Source: Sphingobacterium chungjuense (GTDB lineage Bacteria; Bacteroidota; Bacteroidia; Sphingobacteriales; Sphingobacteriaceae). From it: 64,000 nucleotides of DNA. Of this stretch, positions 57,471 to 64,000 are shown in pieces. Both the position numbers and the translations under genes were made by a program. Every line of letters starts with the position of its first letter. The first letter of the stretch is position 1. The stretch lies in the NCBI RefSeq assembly GCF_011316935.1, contig NZ_WLYS01000008.1, forward strand, positions 88,335-152,334, written 5' to 3'. Under the pieces are notes generated by a model. That model was not told the origin of the DNA and ran no database searches. It was given only the letters and a program-made list of their open reading frames with translations.

Positions 57471-58223
57471 ATGAAATACAACCTACAATTCAAAGCACTT
57501 GCGCTTGTTGCGCTATTATTTATCGGCTGTTCTAAAAGCGAAGAGACCACCAGCGTAATCAACCAATCCGAGGTAAAATTAAAGTTTGACCAAGAATTTG
57601 CTTTTGCTTTATCAAATGCAGGATCTGTTCAATGGGCTTCAAGTGATCCATTCGTTGGAACGATTGACAATTCTGGAAAATTCACTGCGCAGCACATTGG
57701 CGAGACAACTATCACAGCTACTTCTTCAGGACGTAACGTTACAGCAAAAGTTATTGTTGAGCCTTATATTACGGATATTGTTGAGCCGCATTTTAATTAT
57801 GGTGCGAATAAAAATGCTATTAAAACTTTGGAGAAACGAAACCTAAAAAATGAATCTTCTACAGATCTTCTTTATCAAGGTCAGGGTCAGAAGGAGAACG
57901 AGGTGTACTATTCGTTTTCAGGAGGATCCCTCGATGGTTCGATTTTGACATTTAGATCTTACTCGTCCCTTGCAACGGATCTTGCAAGATTCTATGGCGA
58001 GAGATATAATTACTATGGCTCTACCGATGATGCAGTATTTTTTGAAAGCAAAGATGAAAAGACAGTGATTGGCATATCAGCATTAGCTTCGATCGGTATA
58101 GGTGCCGTTTACATAAGACCTTCCTCTTCCTCAAGAAGTTCAAAATTAAAGATGCCGGAGTTTGTTGAAAAAATCAAATCAGATCAGACTGTTTTGTCTA
58201 TTATAGATATATTAGAGAAATAG
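57471..58223 (+). CDS. Lipoprotein with bacterial Ig-like (BIG2-type) domain
   Basis: 250 residues from the ATG at 57471. Lipobox FIGC (about Cys19). A BIG2-like domain follows (VQWASSDPFVGTIDNSGKFTAQHIGETTITATSSGRN), then an alpha/beta C-terminal part (VYYSFSGGSLDGSILTFRSYSS, ATDLARFYGERYNYYG) of unknown type. Probably surface- or periplasm-facing. Its stop overlaps the frame of the following DUF4468-like gene region. Confidence 0.7.
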   Translation: MKYNLQFKALALVALLFIGCSKSEETTSVINQSEVKLKFDQEFAFALSNAGSVQWASSDPFVGTIDNSGKFTAQHIGETTITATSSGRNVTAKVIVEPYITDIVEPHFNYGANKNAIKTLEKRNLKNESSTDLLYQGQGQKENEVYYSFSGGSLDGSILTFRSYSSLATDLARFYGERYNYYGSTDDAVFFESKDEKTVIGISALASIGIGAVYIRPSSSSRSSKLKMPEFVEKIKSDQTVLSIIDILEK

Positions 58224-58243
58224 TGAATCCAATTGCTAATATC

Positions 58244-58852
58244 ATGTTAAGATCTATCCTTCTTATACTTACTTTTGCACTTTATACAACATTTCATGCA
58301 GTCGCGCAAGACGCAACCGTTTTCGTCTCTCCAGATGGTCTTAAATTCGCTAATGGTGAAACATATATAGTGGTTGAAAGCACTGGAACAGCTGCTGATA
58401 TCATTTCGAACATTGAGGCTAACGTTAAAACTAAAAGCAATTCCAAAAATATTACTGTTGAAGTATTAAACGATGCGGTAGTCATCAAGGATTTTATTTC
58501 TGGTTATACGAAGACTGATAAATCAGCAGGAAGTGCTTACCAACTTGATTTATACTATAAAATGATGGTAGAAGTTAAAGACGGCCGGTATAAAATAAAT
58601 TTACCAGAACTGGATATTGCTGCAAACCAAAAATGTGATGGATTTGCTGTTGTAACTAATTCAGGAGTGCAATTTACATTGACTATGGGATTTTCGGGTT
58701 AGCGTGATGTATGGAACAATAGAGAGAAGAAGCTTTTTATATTTGATGAGAAAGGCAAGCTCGTCGAAAAATCCACTAAAGATAAGTTGGAAAAGGATTT
58801 ATCTCGCATAGTTGATATCGTAGCGGATCAAACAAAGAAGTCTGATTGGTAA
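58244..58852 (+). pseudogene. DUF4468-like secreted protein split by an in-frame TAG
   Basis: From the ATG at 58244 a signal peptide (MLRSILLILTFALYTTFHAVAQ) leads into a DUF4468-like domain (NGETYIVVESTGTAADIISNIEANV, YQLDLYYKMMVEVKDGRYKINL). A TAG at 58700-58702 stops it, but the same frame continues at once with RDVWNNREKKLFIFDEKGKL and ends ...KKSDW at 58852, which looks like the natural C-terminus. The gene would give about 202 residues if the TAG were read through. Confidence 0.6.
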
Positions 58853-58914
58853 TATATCAATGAATACAAAATAGTATAAATAATGATACTGATGACAATC
58901 AAAAAGATTGTCCG

Positions 58915-58939
58915 AAAAGCTCCTTTATAGGGGCTTTTT
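58915..58939 (+). terminator. Intrinsic terminator
   Basis: AAAAGCTCC (58915-58923) pairs with GGGGCTTTT (58930-58938), one G-U, followed by T. It lies 62 bp after the end of the split DUF4468-like gene. Confidence 0.75.
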
Positions 58940-59003
58940 ATTTGCTGTAATAGATTCCAATAACGTTTGCAAATTCCGAGATATGTAACATTTTTTAACA
59001 CCT

Positions 59004-59036
59004 TGTAACAGGAGTGTAACAATCACTCTTGTTACA
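59004..59036. repeat. Inverted repeat with TGTAAC ends
   Basis: TGTAACAGGAGTG (59004-59016) and CACTCTTGTTACA (59024-59036) are reverse complements except at one position, separated by 7 bases. No T tract follows, so it is a candidate operator rather than a terminator. Confidence 0.6.
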
Positions 59037-59428
59037 AAAATCACGTCTAACTGCATATCTATTGCACTTTTTTATATCTGTAACAGAAGTAACAGCATTT
59101 TTAGATTAAATAGTTGAAAAAATAAATGCAACAATGTAATGTTTAAAAATAATCAAAATTTCTATAGGGTAAATGTATTCACATTTATGTTTTTATAGAT
59201 GTTTGTAAAAATAGGGGGTTTCTGTAACCTTTTTTTAATCGCCATATAATCAGAGTTTTTAAATCTATATTTTTCTGTAACCGTTATTTCCGCTCCTGTA
59301 ACCTTACAATATTAGATTATTTATTTCGACATATAAAGATATATCATTAACGCTACACCTGTGTATATGTGTTCATTCAGGGTGGCTTTCGGGTCATCCT
59401 GCATATTTTACTCCGTGCCGAAATAGAC

Positions 59429-59814
59429 ATGACAGAGATCCAATTGCAAATCTCCGCAGTAACTTGGTTGTGGAACACCTATCCAGCCACACGTCTGCTT
59501 TTCTTCCACGTTCCAAACGGTGGAAGTAGAAATGCAATAGAGGGGATGCAACTCAAAGCACCCGGTGTTGTTGCAGGTATTCCAGATCGCATCTTAATCC
59601 ACGTAGGCTTAGCTTACGGTTTTGAATACAAAACATTAACCGGTAAAGTCTCACCAAGCCAAGCAAAAGTACATCAGGTTTGGCAGCAAGACGTACGCCA
59701 GTCCATATCATTCGCACACTAGAGGAGTTTCAAAAGGCAATCATAGCAATACTAGGCCAGCCCATCGCAACCCAACTAGAGAAGGAGGTAGCAGCAGGAT
59801 CACAACATCTGTAA
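59429..59814 (+). pseudogene. VRR-NUC nuclease gene, frameshifted
   Basis: From the ATG at 59429 the protein (MTEIQLQISAVTWLWNTYP...) shows the VRR-NUC core: FHVPNGGSRNAIEGMQLKAPGVVAGIPD, YGFEYKTLTGKVSPSQAKVHQVW. After QDVRQ (about 59695-59703) the reading frame shifts: the natural continuation VHIIRTLEEFQKAIIAILGQ lies in another frame to the stop at 59812-59814. The encoded nuclease would be truncated in its last helices. VRR-NUC genes are common in phage replication modules. Confidence 0.7.
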
Positions 59815-60209
59815 ACACGATCCCAACAACCATCAACCTGCAACAGTATCTTCAGCAATATCATCCCGATATCGCCCAAGAGGTTTATCAGCGTTTCAGG
59901 TCCTTGTCATGTACGCCTGAGATAATCAAGTCCGTGCATACTCCCACTATACCACTTGCTAGCGAACATTGGCAGGTACAAATCATATCAATTGCAGCAG
60001 CATTACTTCTGGTATCACCTGAGACGATCTATACCGATTGTGGTATTCGTCGTAATAGTGGGGTTGCCACTATGCTTGGTAAGCAGATAGGGGTATCACA
60101 GCAAGTTATTAGTAAGAAAGTAGAAAGAGCACGTCATTATTACACGCACGTAAGCTGGGCACGTGATGCGGTAGATCAAATTGTAAAGGAGGTGAAAGGG
60201 AAGGGGTAA
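59811..60209 (+). CDS. Phage-type regulator or DNA-binding protein, start uncertain
   Basis: The frame reads ...NTIPTTINLQQYLQQYHPDIAQEVYQRF before the first usable start (TTG at 59904), so the true gene begins upstream or has lost its ATG. The C-terminal half contains ATMLGKQIGVSQQVISKKVERARHYY, a helix-turn-helix-like segment. It lies between the VRR-NUC and terminase fragments, where phages often have a late-gene regulator. Family not recognised. Confidence 0.45.
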   Translation, partial: VNTIPTTINLQQYLQQYHPDIAQEVYQRFRSLSCTPEIIKSVHTPTIPLASEHWQVQIISIAAALLLVSPETIYTDCGIRRNSGVATMLGKQIGVSQQVISKKVERARHYYTHVSWARDAVDQIVKEVKGKG

Positions 60210-60210
60210 G

Positions 60211-60276
60211 TTGACGGTAAAGCAGGAACAATTCTGTCAGGAGTATGTGATCGATTTGAATGCAACTCAAGCTGCC
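60211..60276 (+). pseudogene. Terminase small subunit, first 22 residues
   Basis: MTVKQEQFCQEYVIDLNATQAA is the typical N-terminus of terminase small subunits (Terminase_2 pattern). After Ala22 the sequence is no longer terminase-like and passes into an SGNH hydrolase in the same frame. The gene is a fragment left by a deletion. Confidence 0.65.
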
Positions 60277-60915
60277 GAATACGATCACACCGTATTTTTT
60301 AGACCGATGTCTAGCGCATTGTCAGATGTCGTAGCGTCGTTTGGTGCTGGTTGTAGAAAAGCAATATGGTCTTTCGTAGACAGCTATTTTGGAGTCAACA
60401 ACAATTGATGTATCGGGATAATGAAAGATTATGGTTGTTTCAATTTCTTGATCAATGGACTGGGCGGACAAAGTTCGGGATCAGCTAGACAAGATTTAGA
60501 GCGTGCTTTAAAATTAGGTATACCAAAATACTTATTCTGGTTTCTTGGGATGAACGACACAGATCCAAACACCTACATAACCAATGTAGAATTAATAAGA
60601 ACGTTATGCCAGCGAAATGGAATAGAATTGATACTTGCTACAGTTCCAACAGTTCCAACAAGAAGTAAAGAGGTGATAAGTCAATATGTTAGAGATAGTG
60701 GATTACGATACGTTGACTTTTATAAAGCTGTAAGGACTAATTCTTCCGGTCGTTGGCATGCCGGATATTTACATACTTCTGAATCAGAAGCCGTTCATCA
60801 TACCGCTTTAGGCGCCCAGGCTTTAGCAAGTCAAATATTAATAGACTTCCCAGAGATTATGCAATATGGAACAATCAATACAGATCAAGTCGGTAGTGTG
60901 ATCGGAGATAATTAG
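60277..60915 (+). pseudogene. SGNH/GDSL hydrolase fragment with in-frame TGA
   Basis: Block I appears as IWSFVDSYFG, where GDS has become VDS (Ser kept). A TGA at 60406-60408 interrupts the frame right after it. The same frame continues with MKDYGCFNFLINGLGGQSSG (block II region), FWFLGMNDTDP (GMND, block III) and AVHHTALGAQAL (terminal His block). In phages such domains occur in tail-fibre or capsid-associated esterases. The 5' end is fused to the terminase fragment. Not functional as read, unless the part from the ATG at 60421 is translated alone. Confidence 0.7.
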
Positions 60916-60922
60916 GCTAATT

Positions 60923-61429
60923 ATGAGAAAGATAAATAGAATAGTCCTGCATACTACTGCAGGTTGGGCGCACGAGACACCGGAATCTATCCAGCGCATG
61001 TGGCGTGTAAATACGGGATATCACATTCTAATTCCTACAGACGGATCCTTAGTTCATCTGGCCGATATCAGCAAGATCACGAATGGTGTGGCTGGCTATA
61101 ATTCCGATAGCGTGCATGCATCTTACATCTGAGGTCTAGTAGAGATCAAGAACGTGAAGCACATCTAAGGGGATACGCGCACACCTGAACAAAAGGAGGG
61201 GTTCTGGTCGGCTATCGAATACTTCTTTAAAGAAATCGGAAAGCATCAGGAGATTGGCCATATTTCTATTGTCGGCCACCGCGATCTCTCACCAGATCTT
61301 AATGGTAACGGAATTATTGAGCAGCGCGAGTGGATCAAAGTATGTCCAACATTCAATGCAATGGAAGAGTATGGATGGATAGCCGGTAACAAGGCATTGG
61401 AGCGAATGAAGCACCGGAAAACGTATTAA
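60923..61429 (+). pseudogene. N-acetylmuramoyl-L-alanine amidase (endolysin-type) with two in-frame stops
   Basis: From the ATG at 60923: INRIVLHTTAGW and GYHILIPTDGSLVHLADISKITNGVAGYNSDSVH match the amidase_2/PGRP-type peptidoglycan amidase of phages. TGA at 61130-61132 and TAA at 61166-61168 interrupt one open frame that otherwise runs to 61429 and holds DTRTPEQKEGFWSAIEYFF, IVGHRDLSPDLNGNG (the zinc His segment) and VCPTFNA (zinc Cys). The full protein would be 168 residues. Confidence 0.8.
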
Positions 61430-61432
61430 TAA

Positions 61433-61771
61433 ATGAAAACAGAAGAGCAAGGCTGCAAGCAGCAAGATCAGGGGAAGCAGAAGCCGTCGTTCATGCAGAT
61501 TGTAAATCATCCGGTGACTTACGCAATGATCGTTATTGTCACAGTATTCAATCTGGTATTCTACTACATCATCGATTTGAATAAAGATTCGCGAGAGGCA
61601 GAAAGAAAACTGAATGAAAAGATGCTGGAAATGCAGGGGGGATTGTATCAGCAGATGATAGATGAGATCCGGCCGGCGGTTAACAAAGTTACCGAGGCAG
61701 CTATTAAAGTCGATAGCGCAGCGGTGAAGGTGGATAGCGTTGCTCAACAACAGAAAGGGAAACGCAAATGA
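61433..61771 (+). CDS. Small phage membrane protein, holin-like or lysis accessory
   Basis: 112 residues. One membrane helix (about 28-50, YAMIVIVTVFNLVFYYII) after a Lys/Gln-rich cytoplasmic start, followed by a coiled coil (NKDSREAERKLNEKMLEMQ) and a region of repeated KVDS units. It begins 3 bp after the amidase remnant and overlaps the next gene by ATGA. Position next to an endolysin suggests a lysis-cassette role; the topology is not that of a classic multi-helix holin. Confidence 0.6.
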   Translation: MKTEEQGCKQQDQGKQKPSFMQIVNHPVTYAMIVIVTVFNLVFYYIIDLNKDSREAERKLNEKMLEMQGGLYQQMIDEIRPAVNKVTEAAIKVDSAAVKVDSVAQQQKGKRK

Positions 61772-61935
61772 AATGGATAATTCTATTTGTGCTCATCGTC
61801 GCAGTTGGTGATGAGCCGCAAAGCCGGCCGGTATCTAACCAGAGTATTGCCCAGCCACTAGATGAGCTCGTTCCGCTACTAGATTCGCTGTCGTGTAAAT
61901 TGGAAGGTGTCACAAAGAAAATTGAAAAGTTATGA
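61768..61935 (+). CDS. Small phage protein of the lysis cassette, 55 residues
   Basis: MKWIILFVLIVAVGDEPQSR then a polar part to LSCKLEGVTKKIEKL. One short hydrophobic N-terminus (signal anchor or signal peptide). The ATG overlaps the preceding stop (ATGA) and its stop overlaps the next ATG (ATGA), which strongly supports it as a real gene despite its size. Function unknown. Confidence 0.6.
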   Translation: MKWIILFVLIVAVGDEPQSRPVSNQSIAQPLDELVPLLDSLSCKLEGVTKKIEKL

Positions 61936-62441
61936 TACGAGTGTTAATGATAGTGCTGATATGCCTGAGTATTACCAGCTGTGGCATATTCCGAAAGTAT
62001 AAGCGATCTGAAAAGTCATTAGATAAAGTGGAGTCTACAAAGGATGTCAAGGTGAATACCGATCTGACCGTCAAAGAGACTGGCCGTGTCGAAGAGAATA
62101 CGCGCACCGTGACTAGCAGCGATGGTCAAACAAAAGTCTATACAAAGCCCGGTGCGCAAACAACAATTGCTCCAGATGGAACTATCACCACCGAAGCAGA
62201 TAGCATAGTACAGAATACTAAGCAGCAAACGGATGCGGCTCGTAATATGGTGGGTGAAGTCACGCGGAGTTTAGATGAGAAGAAGGATAGTGTTGCTAAG
62301 GAGGAGAATACAGTAGACAAGCGAAATGAAAGCAAAGAAAGTGAAAGGAGGCCAATTTTTGGGAGTGTCTTCCTTATCATTATTATATGCTTTATAAGCC
62401 TTTTGGTAATTTGGTTTCTAATTAAATTTAAATTTAGATGA
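61932..62441 (+). CDS. Candidate unimolecular spanin (lipoprotein with C-terminal membrane helix)
   Basis: 169 residues. The N-terminal signal peptide ends in the lipobox ITSC (Cys17), so the N-terminus would be anchored in the outer membrane. The C-terminus has a membrane helix (about 145-165, FGSVFLIIIICFISLLVIWF) followed by Lys/Arg. In between lies about 120 residues of polar, helix-prone sequence (KKDSVAKEENTVDKRNESKE). This two-anchor topology is that of unimolecular spanins, which fuse the two membranes at the end of phage lysis. It is the third gene of an ATGA-overlapping cassette after the amidase remnant. Its stop directly abuts the rnlB-like stop. Confidence 0.6.
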   Translation: MIRVLMIVLICLSITSCGIFRKYKRSEKSLDKVESTKDVKVNTDLTVKETGRVEENTRTVTSSDGQTKVYTKPGAQTTIAPDGTITTEADSIVQNTKQQTDAARNMVGEVTRSLDEKKDSVAKEENTVDKRNESKESERRPIFGSVFLIIIICFISLLVIWFLIKFKFR

Positions 62442-62816
62442 TTATTTTATCGAATTGATAAACTCTTTTTTGTCTGTTCTAGAAATGAAAGAAGAACTAA
62501 TCAGTGACTGGTTCTTTGAGAAAAAGTCATTAGTACATTTCAGAATATCCTTGTCAGGTTTGGATAATTTTTTTAGACATTTTGTAACCAATTTTCCTTC
62601 TTTGCATGGCAATTCGAAAAATCTATTATTTATACCGTTAGTAAGAAGTAGGTCGAATACTACAATTCCATTATTGTAGCTCAATTGCTTAATATTATTC
62701 TCAGCAGATGCTAATAATTCAGGCAGGCGCTTATAGCTTTTAGAAATAAATAAAAGCTGATGGTCAGATCTAAAAATCTGGAAATATTGATCCGTATGAT
62801 TGTTGCTATGCTGCAT
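62442..62816 (-). CDS. rnlB: RnlB-like antitoxin
   Basis: 124 residues. SYNNGIVVFDLLLTNGINNRFFELPCKEGKL corresponds in pattern to the central segment of the E. coli RnlB antitoxin (FDLLCANG...NRF), and the length matches (RnlB 123). RnlB neutralises the RnlA RNase. Its start overlaps the end of the upstream toxin gene by 11 bp, as in a coupled toxin-antitoxin operon with the toxin first. Its stop is directly adjacent to the stop of the convergent spanin-like gene, with no spacer. Confidence 0.72.
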   Translation of the reverse strand: MQHSNNHTDQYFQIFRSDHQLLFISKSYKRLPELLASAENNIKQLSYNNGIVVFDLLLTNGINNRFFELPCKEGKLVTKCLKKLSKPDKDILKCTNDFFSKNQSLISSSFISRTDKKEFINSIK

Positions 62817-63855
62817 AAACTTGTGTGTAGCAATCCTCTATTAATTCTGCCGCTTCATTTACAGCAGCTATTACTTCTGCTTCCGAAGTTATAATTTTTG
62901 TCGTAAGAATGGTGTCATCAACATGAAAAATAGCATGTCGGTTATTTTTATGGTAATTATAGAGCTTTTCTAATGACTCTACCACTCTTCCATCATTAAT
63001 ACTATCTCGGTAACTTCTTTTTAAGACAAAATGCGTGCCGTTATAATCGAAAAGGCTTCCGATATGGTTATTGCTATCAACATTATAGTCCTGTAATATT
63101 TGTTTAATACAACCTTCTACACCTCTTAATATAGGAAATACTTTGAACGATAAATCCATTATAAACCCATCTGGTATAATTATTCTTTGGGTAATAAACA
63201 TCGGTAAAATAATGCTCTTTATGACATCATGCATTAAAGCACTGGATATTGGAAATCTGGCGACATATAAACCTTCAATATCTGCAGGATTAAGGTTAAA
63301 ATCTTCCTTCTCCAACGTAGCTTGCACTATTTCGTTAAAAGTTAAATATGATGATAATCCCTCGATAACTTGAAATTTCATCAAACCAATATTTCCTTGA
63401 ACATTAAAAGCCTTATTTGTGAAGTAGTTTAAAAAGGCCTTATCACCATACTTGCTTTTAAGAACATAAGTCTTTCCATTTCCTATTGTTTTTTCACCTT
63501 CTAATATTGCTCCACAGTAATTTTGTAAATAATCTAAAAGATTATCCAAGTCATCATCTGTAAATCTCTTGATGTATATGGATGTTTTGAGATATTCAGG
63601 GTATGAACATAGTGAAACAATATGTTCTGCTATCAACTTAGAATACTCAGGATTTGCACATTCATGCCATGATATAGTGGTCTTGCCGTCTGAAAGGAAA
63701 TAAAATATAAGTAAACTTTTGACTTCATTGTTTTCCGTTATCCGATATTTCACCATTGACGGCTTGTTCTCTTTGGTTATTTCAAAAGATGGGTTGAAAT
63801 TTGAAATAGCATCAATTATTTTTTCTCTATCAAGTTGCAATTTTTTTAAGGACAT
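62806..63855 (-). CDS. rnlA: RnlA-like RNase toxin
   Basis: 349 residues (E. coli RnlA 357). The family pattern is followed through its length: N-terminal domain with SDGKTTISWHECANPEYSKLIAEHI, middle with FNVQGNIGLMKFQVIEGLSSYLTFNE, and the C-terminal domain with ILRGVEGCIKQIL, IGSLFDYNGTHFVLKRSYRD and YNYHKNNRHAIFHVDDT. RnlA cleaves mRNA when its antitoxin is lost and acts against phages. The call is from remembered sequence pattern, supported by the correctly sized RnlB-like partner in an overlapping frame. Intact, unlike the phage genes beside it. A tandem repeat lies just upstream of its start. Confidence 0.78.
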   Translation of the reverse strand: MSLKKLQLDREKIIDAISNFNPSFEITKENKPSMVKYRITENNEVKSLLIFYFLSDGKTTISWHECANPEYSKLIAEHIVSLCSYPEYLKTSIYIKRFTDDDLDNLLDYLQNYCGAILEGEKTIGNGKTYVLKSKYGDKAFLNYFTNKAFNVQGNIGLMKFQVIEGLSSYLTFNEIVQATLEKEDFNLNPADIEGLYVARFPISSALMHDVIKSIILPMFITQRIIIPDGFIMDLSFKVFPILRGVEGCIKQILQDYNVDSNNHIGSLFDYNGTHFVLKRSYRDSINDGRVVESLEKLYNYHKNNRHAIFHVDDTILTTKIITSEAEVIAAVNEAAELIEDCYTQVYAA

Positions 63856-63860
63856 ATGGT

Positions 63861-63895
63861 AGCCTTACCTGTTTTTGAAGCCTTACCGTTTTTCA
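63861..63895. repeat. Imperfect tandem repeat upstream of rnlA-like gene
   Basis: AGCCTTACCTGTTTTTGA (63861-63878) is followed directly by AGCCTTACCGTTTTTCA (63879-63895). It lies 6 bp upstream of the toxin start. It could be an operator for autoregulation by the toxin-antitoxin complex, or belong to the end of the neighbouring insertion sequence. Confidence 0.55.
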
Positions 63896-63922
63896 AACAG
63901 TGAATAAATATAAAAATGCTCT

Positions 63923-64000
63923 TTAAGTAATCATAAATTTCTTCATATACAACCACGGACTTAGTCCATTTAGTGATTTATGAGGATGATTACTGTTGTA
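63923..64000 (-). mobile_element. IS3-family transposase, C-terminal end (partial)
   Basis: Read on the minus strand from the window edge: YNSNHPHKSLNGLSPWLYMK and a stop at 63923. YNxxRPHxSLxGLxP is the hallmark C-terminus of IS3-family (IS150-like) transposases. The element continues beyond the window. Its transcription points toward the RnlAB operon. Confidence 0.75.

Larger units (their letters stand above)
58853..59428. other. Non-coding AT-rich region with TGTAAC repeats
   Basis: About 570 bases without an ORF. TGTAAC occurs at 58984, 59004, 59015, 59079, 59223, 59276 and 59297, and its reverse complement at 59031. An inverted repeat with 13-bp arms lies at 59004-59036. The density suggests a protein-binding region, possibly a phage operator or replication region. 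Confidence 0.5.

Noticed and set aside
60277..61429. In-frame TGA codons as selenocysteine or reassigned codons
   Set aside because: TAA and TAG also interrupt neighbouring genes, frameshifts occur beside them, and no SECIS-like hairpin or selenocysteine genes are seen. The SelA-like PLP protein at 63-1304 is an exported relative, not SelA.
61289..61750. 153-residue minus-strand ORF over the amidase remnant and membrane protein
   Set aside because: The plus strand has recognisable amidase zinc-site sequence and overlapping phage genes; the antisense frame has no family character.

Overview
The window reads as a chromosomal segment of a Bacteroidota species, most likely Sphingobacteriaceae (Sphingobacterium/Pedobacter-like). 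The evidence is two SusC/SusD pairs, a FecI/FecR-type sigma/anti-sigma pair, a hybrid two-component regulator (HTCS), many lipoproteins with Bacteroidota-style signal peptides, weak Shine-Dalgarno sites, and promoters with the Bacteroidota -7 element TAnnTTTG. No rRNA, tRNA or CRISPR array was recognised.

Layout. (1) 1-8.4 kb, minus strand: ECF sigma factor, FecR anti-sigma, STN-containing SusC, SusD_like-2 lipoprotein, a Tat-exported SelA-like PLP enzyme and the start of another exported protein. (2) 8.8-16.4 kb: a TPR protein with an unusual N-terminus, a GH84 hexosaminidase, an exported amidohydrolase and a TlpA-like thioredoxin. (3) 16.4-48.5 kb: a large polysaccharide utilisation locus. 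It has an HTCS regulator, a GH16-GH43 fusion, SusC/SusD, and a long operon of GH2, GH51, GH127, GH43, tandem GH43, GH2, GH105, DUF2264 (GH154-like) and GH2, followed by a separately transcribed GH51. The set fits arabinogalactan: galactanase, galactosidases, alpha- and beta-L-arabinofuranosidases and uronidases. Four transcription starts in this locus share a two-part C-rich operator placed exactly 26 bp from a -7-like element, which defines a probable HTCS regulon. (4) 48.6-54.5 kb: accessory DNA with a short peptide/LuxR regulator/fimbrillin operon, small lipoproteins, a LacI-type palindrome with a possible small RNA, a truncated SRAP gene, and a small toxin-like/immunity-like pair at a rearrangement junction. 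(5) 54.5-62.4 kb: a decayed prophage interleaved with a lipoprotein array. Phage genes show frameshifts, in-frame stops and a large internal deletion that joins a terminase small-subunit fragment to an SGNH hydrolase. A three-gene lysis-like cassette with a candidate unimolecular spanin is intact. Four or five lipoprotein genes share a repeated short-leader promoter cassette. (6) 62.4-64 kb, minus strand: an intact RnlAB-like toxin-antitoxin pair and the C-terminal end of an IS3-family transposase at the edge.

How the parts work together: in the large locus, the HTCS would sense a periplasmic oligosaccharide and switch on the surface galactanase, the SusCD importer and the periplasmic exo-enzymes through the shared operators. 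In the ECF locus, the STN-SusC would signal through FecR to the sigma factor. The right-hand third is a graveyard of mobile DNA that kept a defence-type toxin-antitoxin module.
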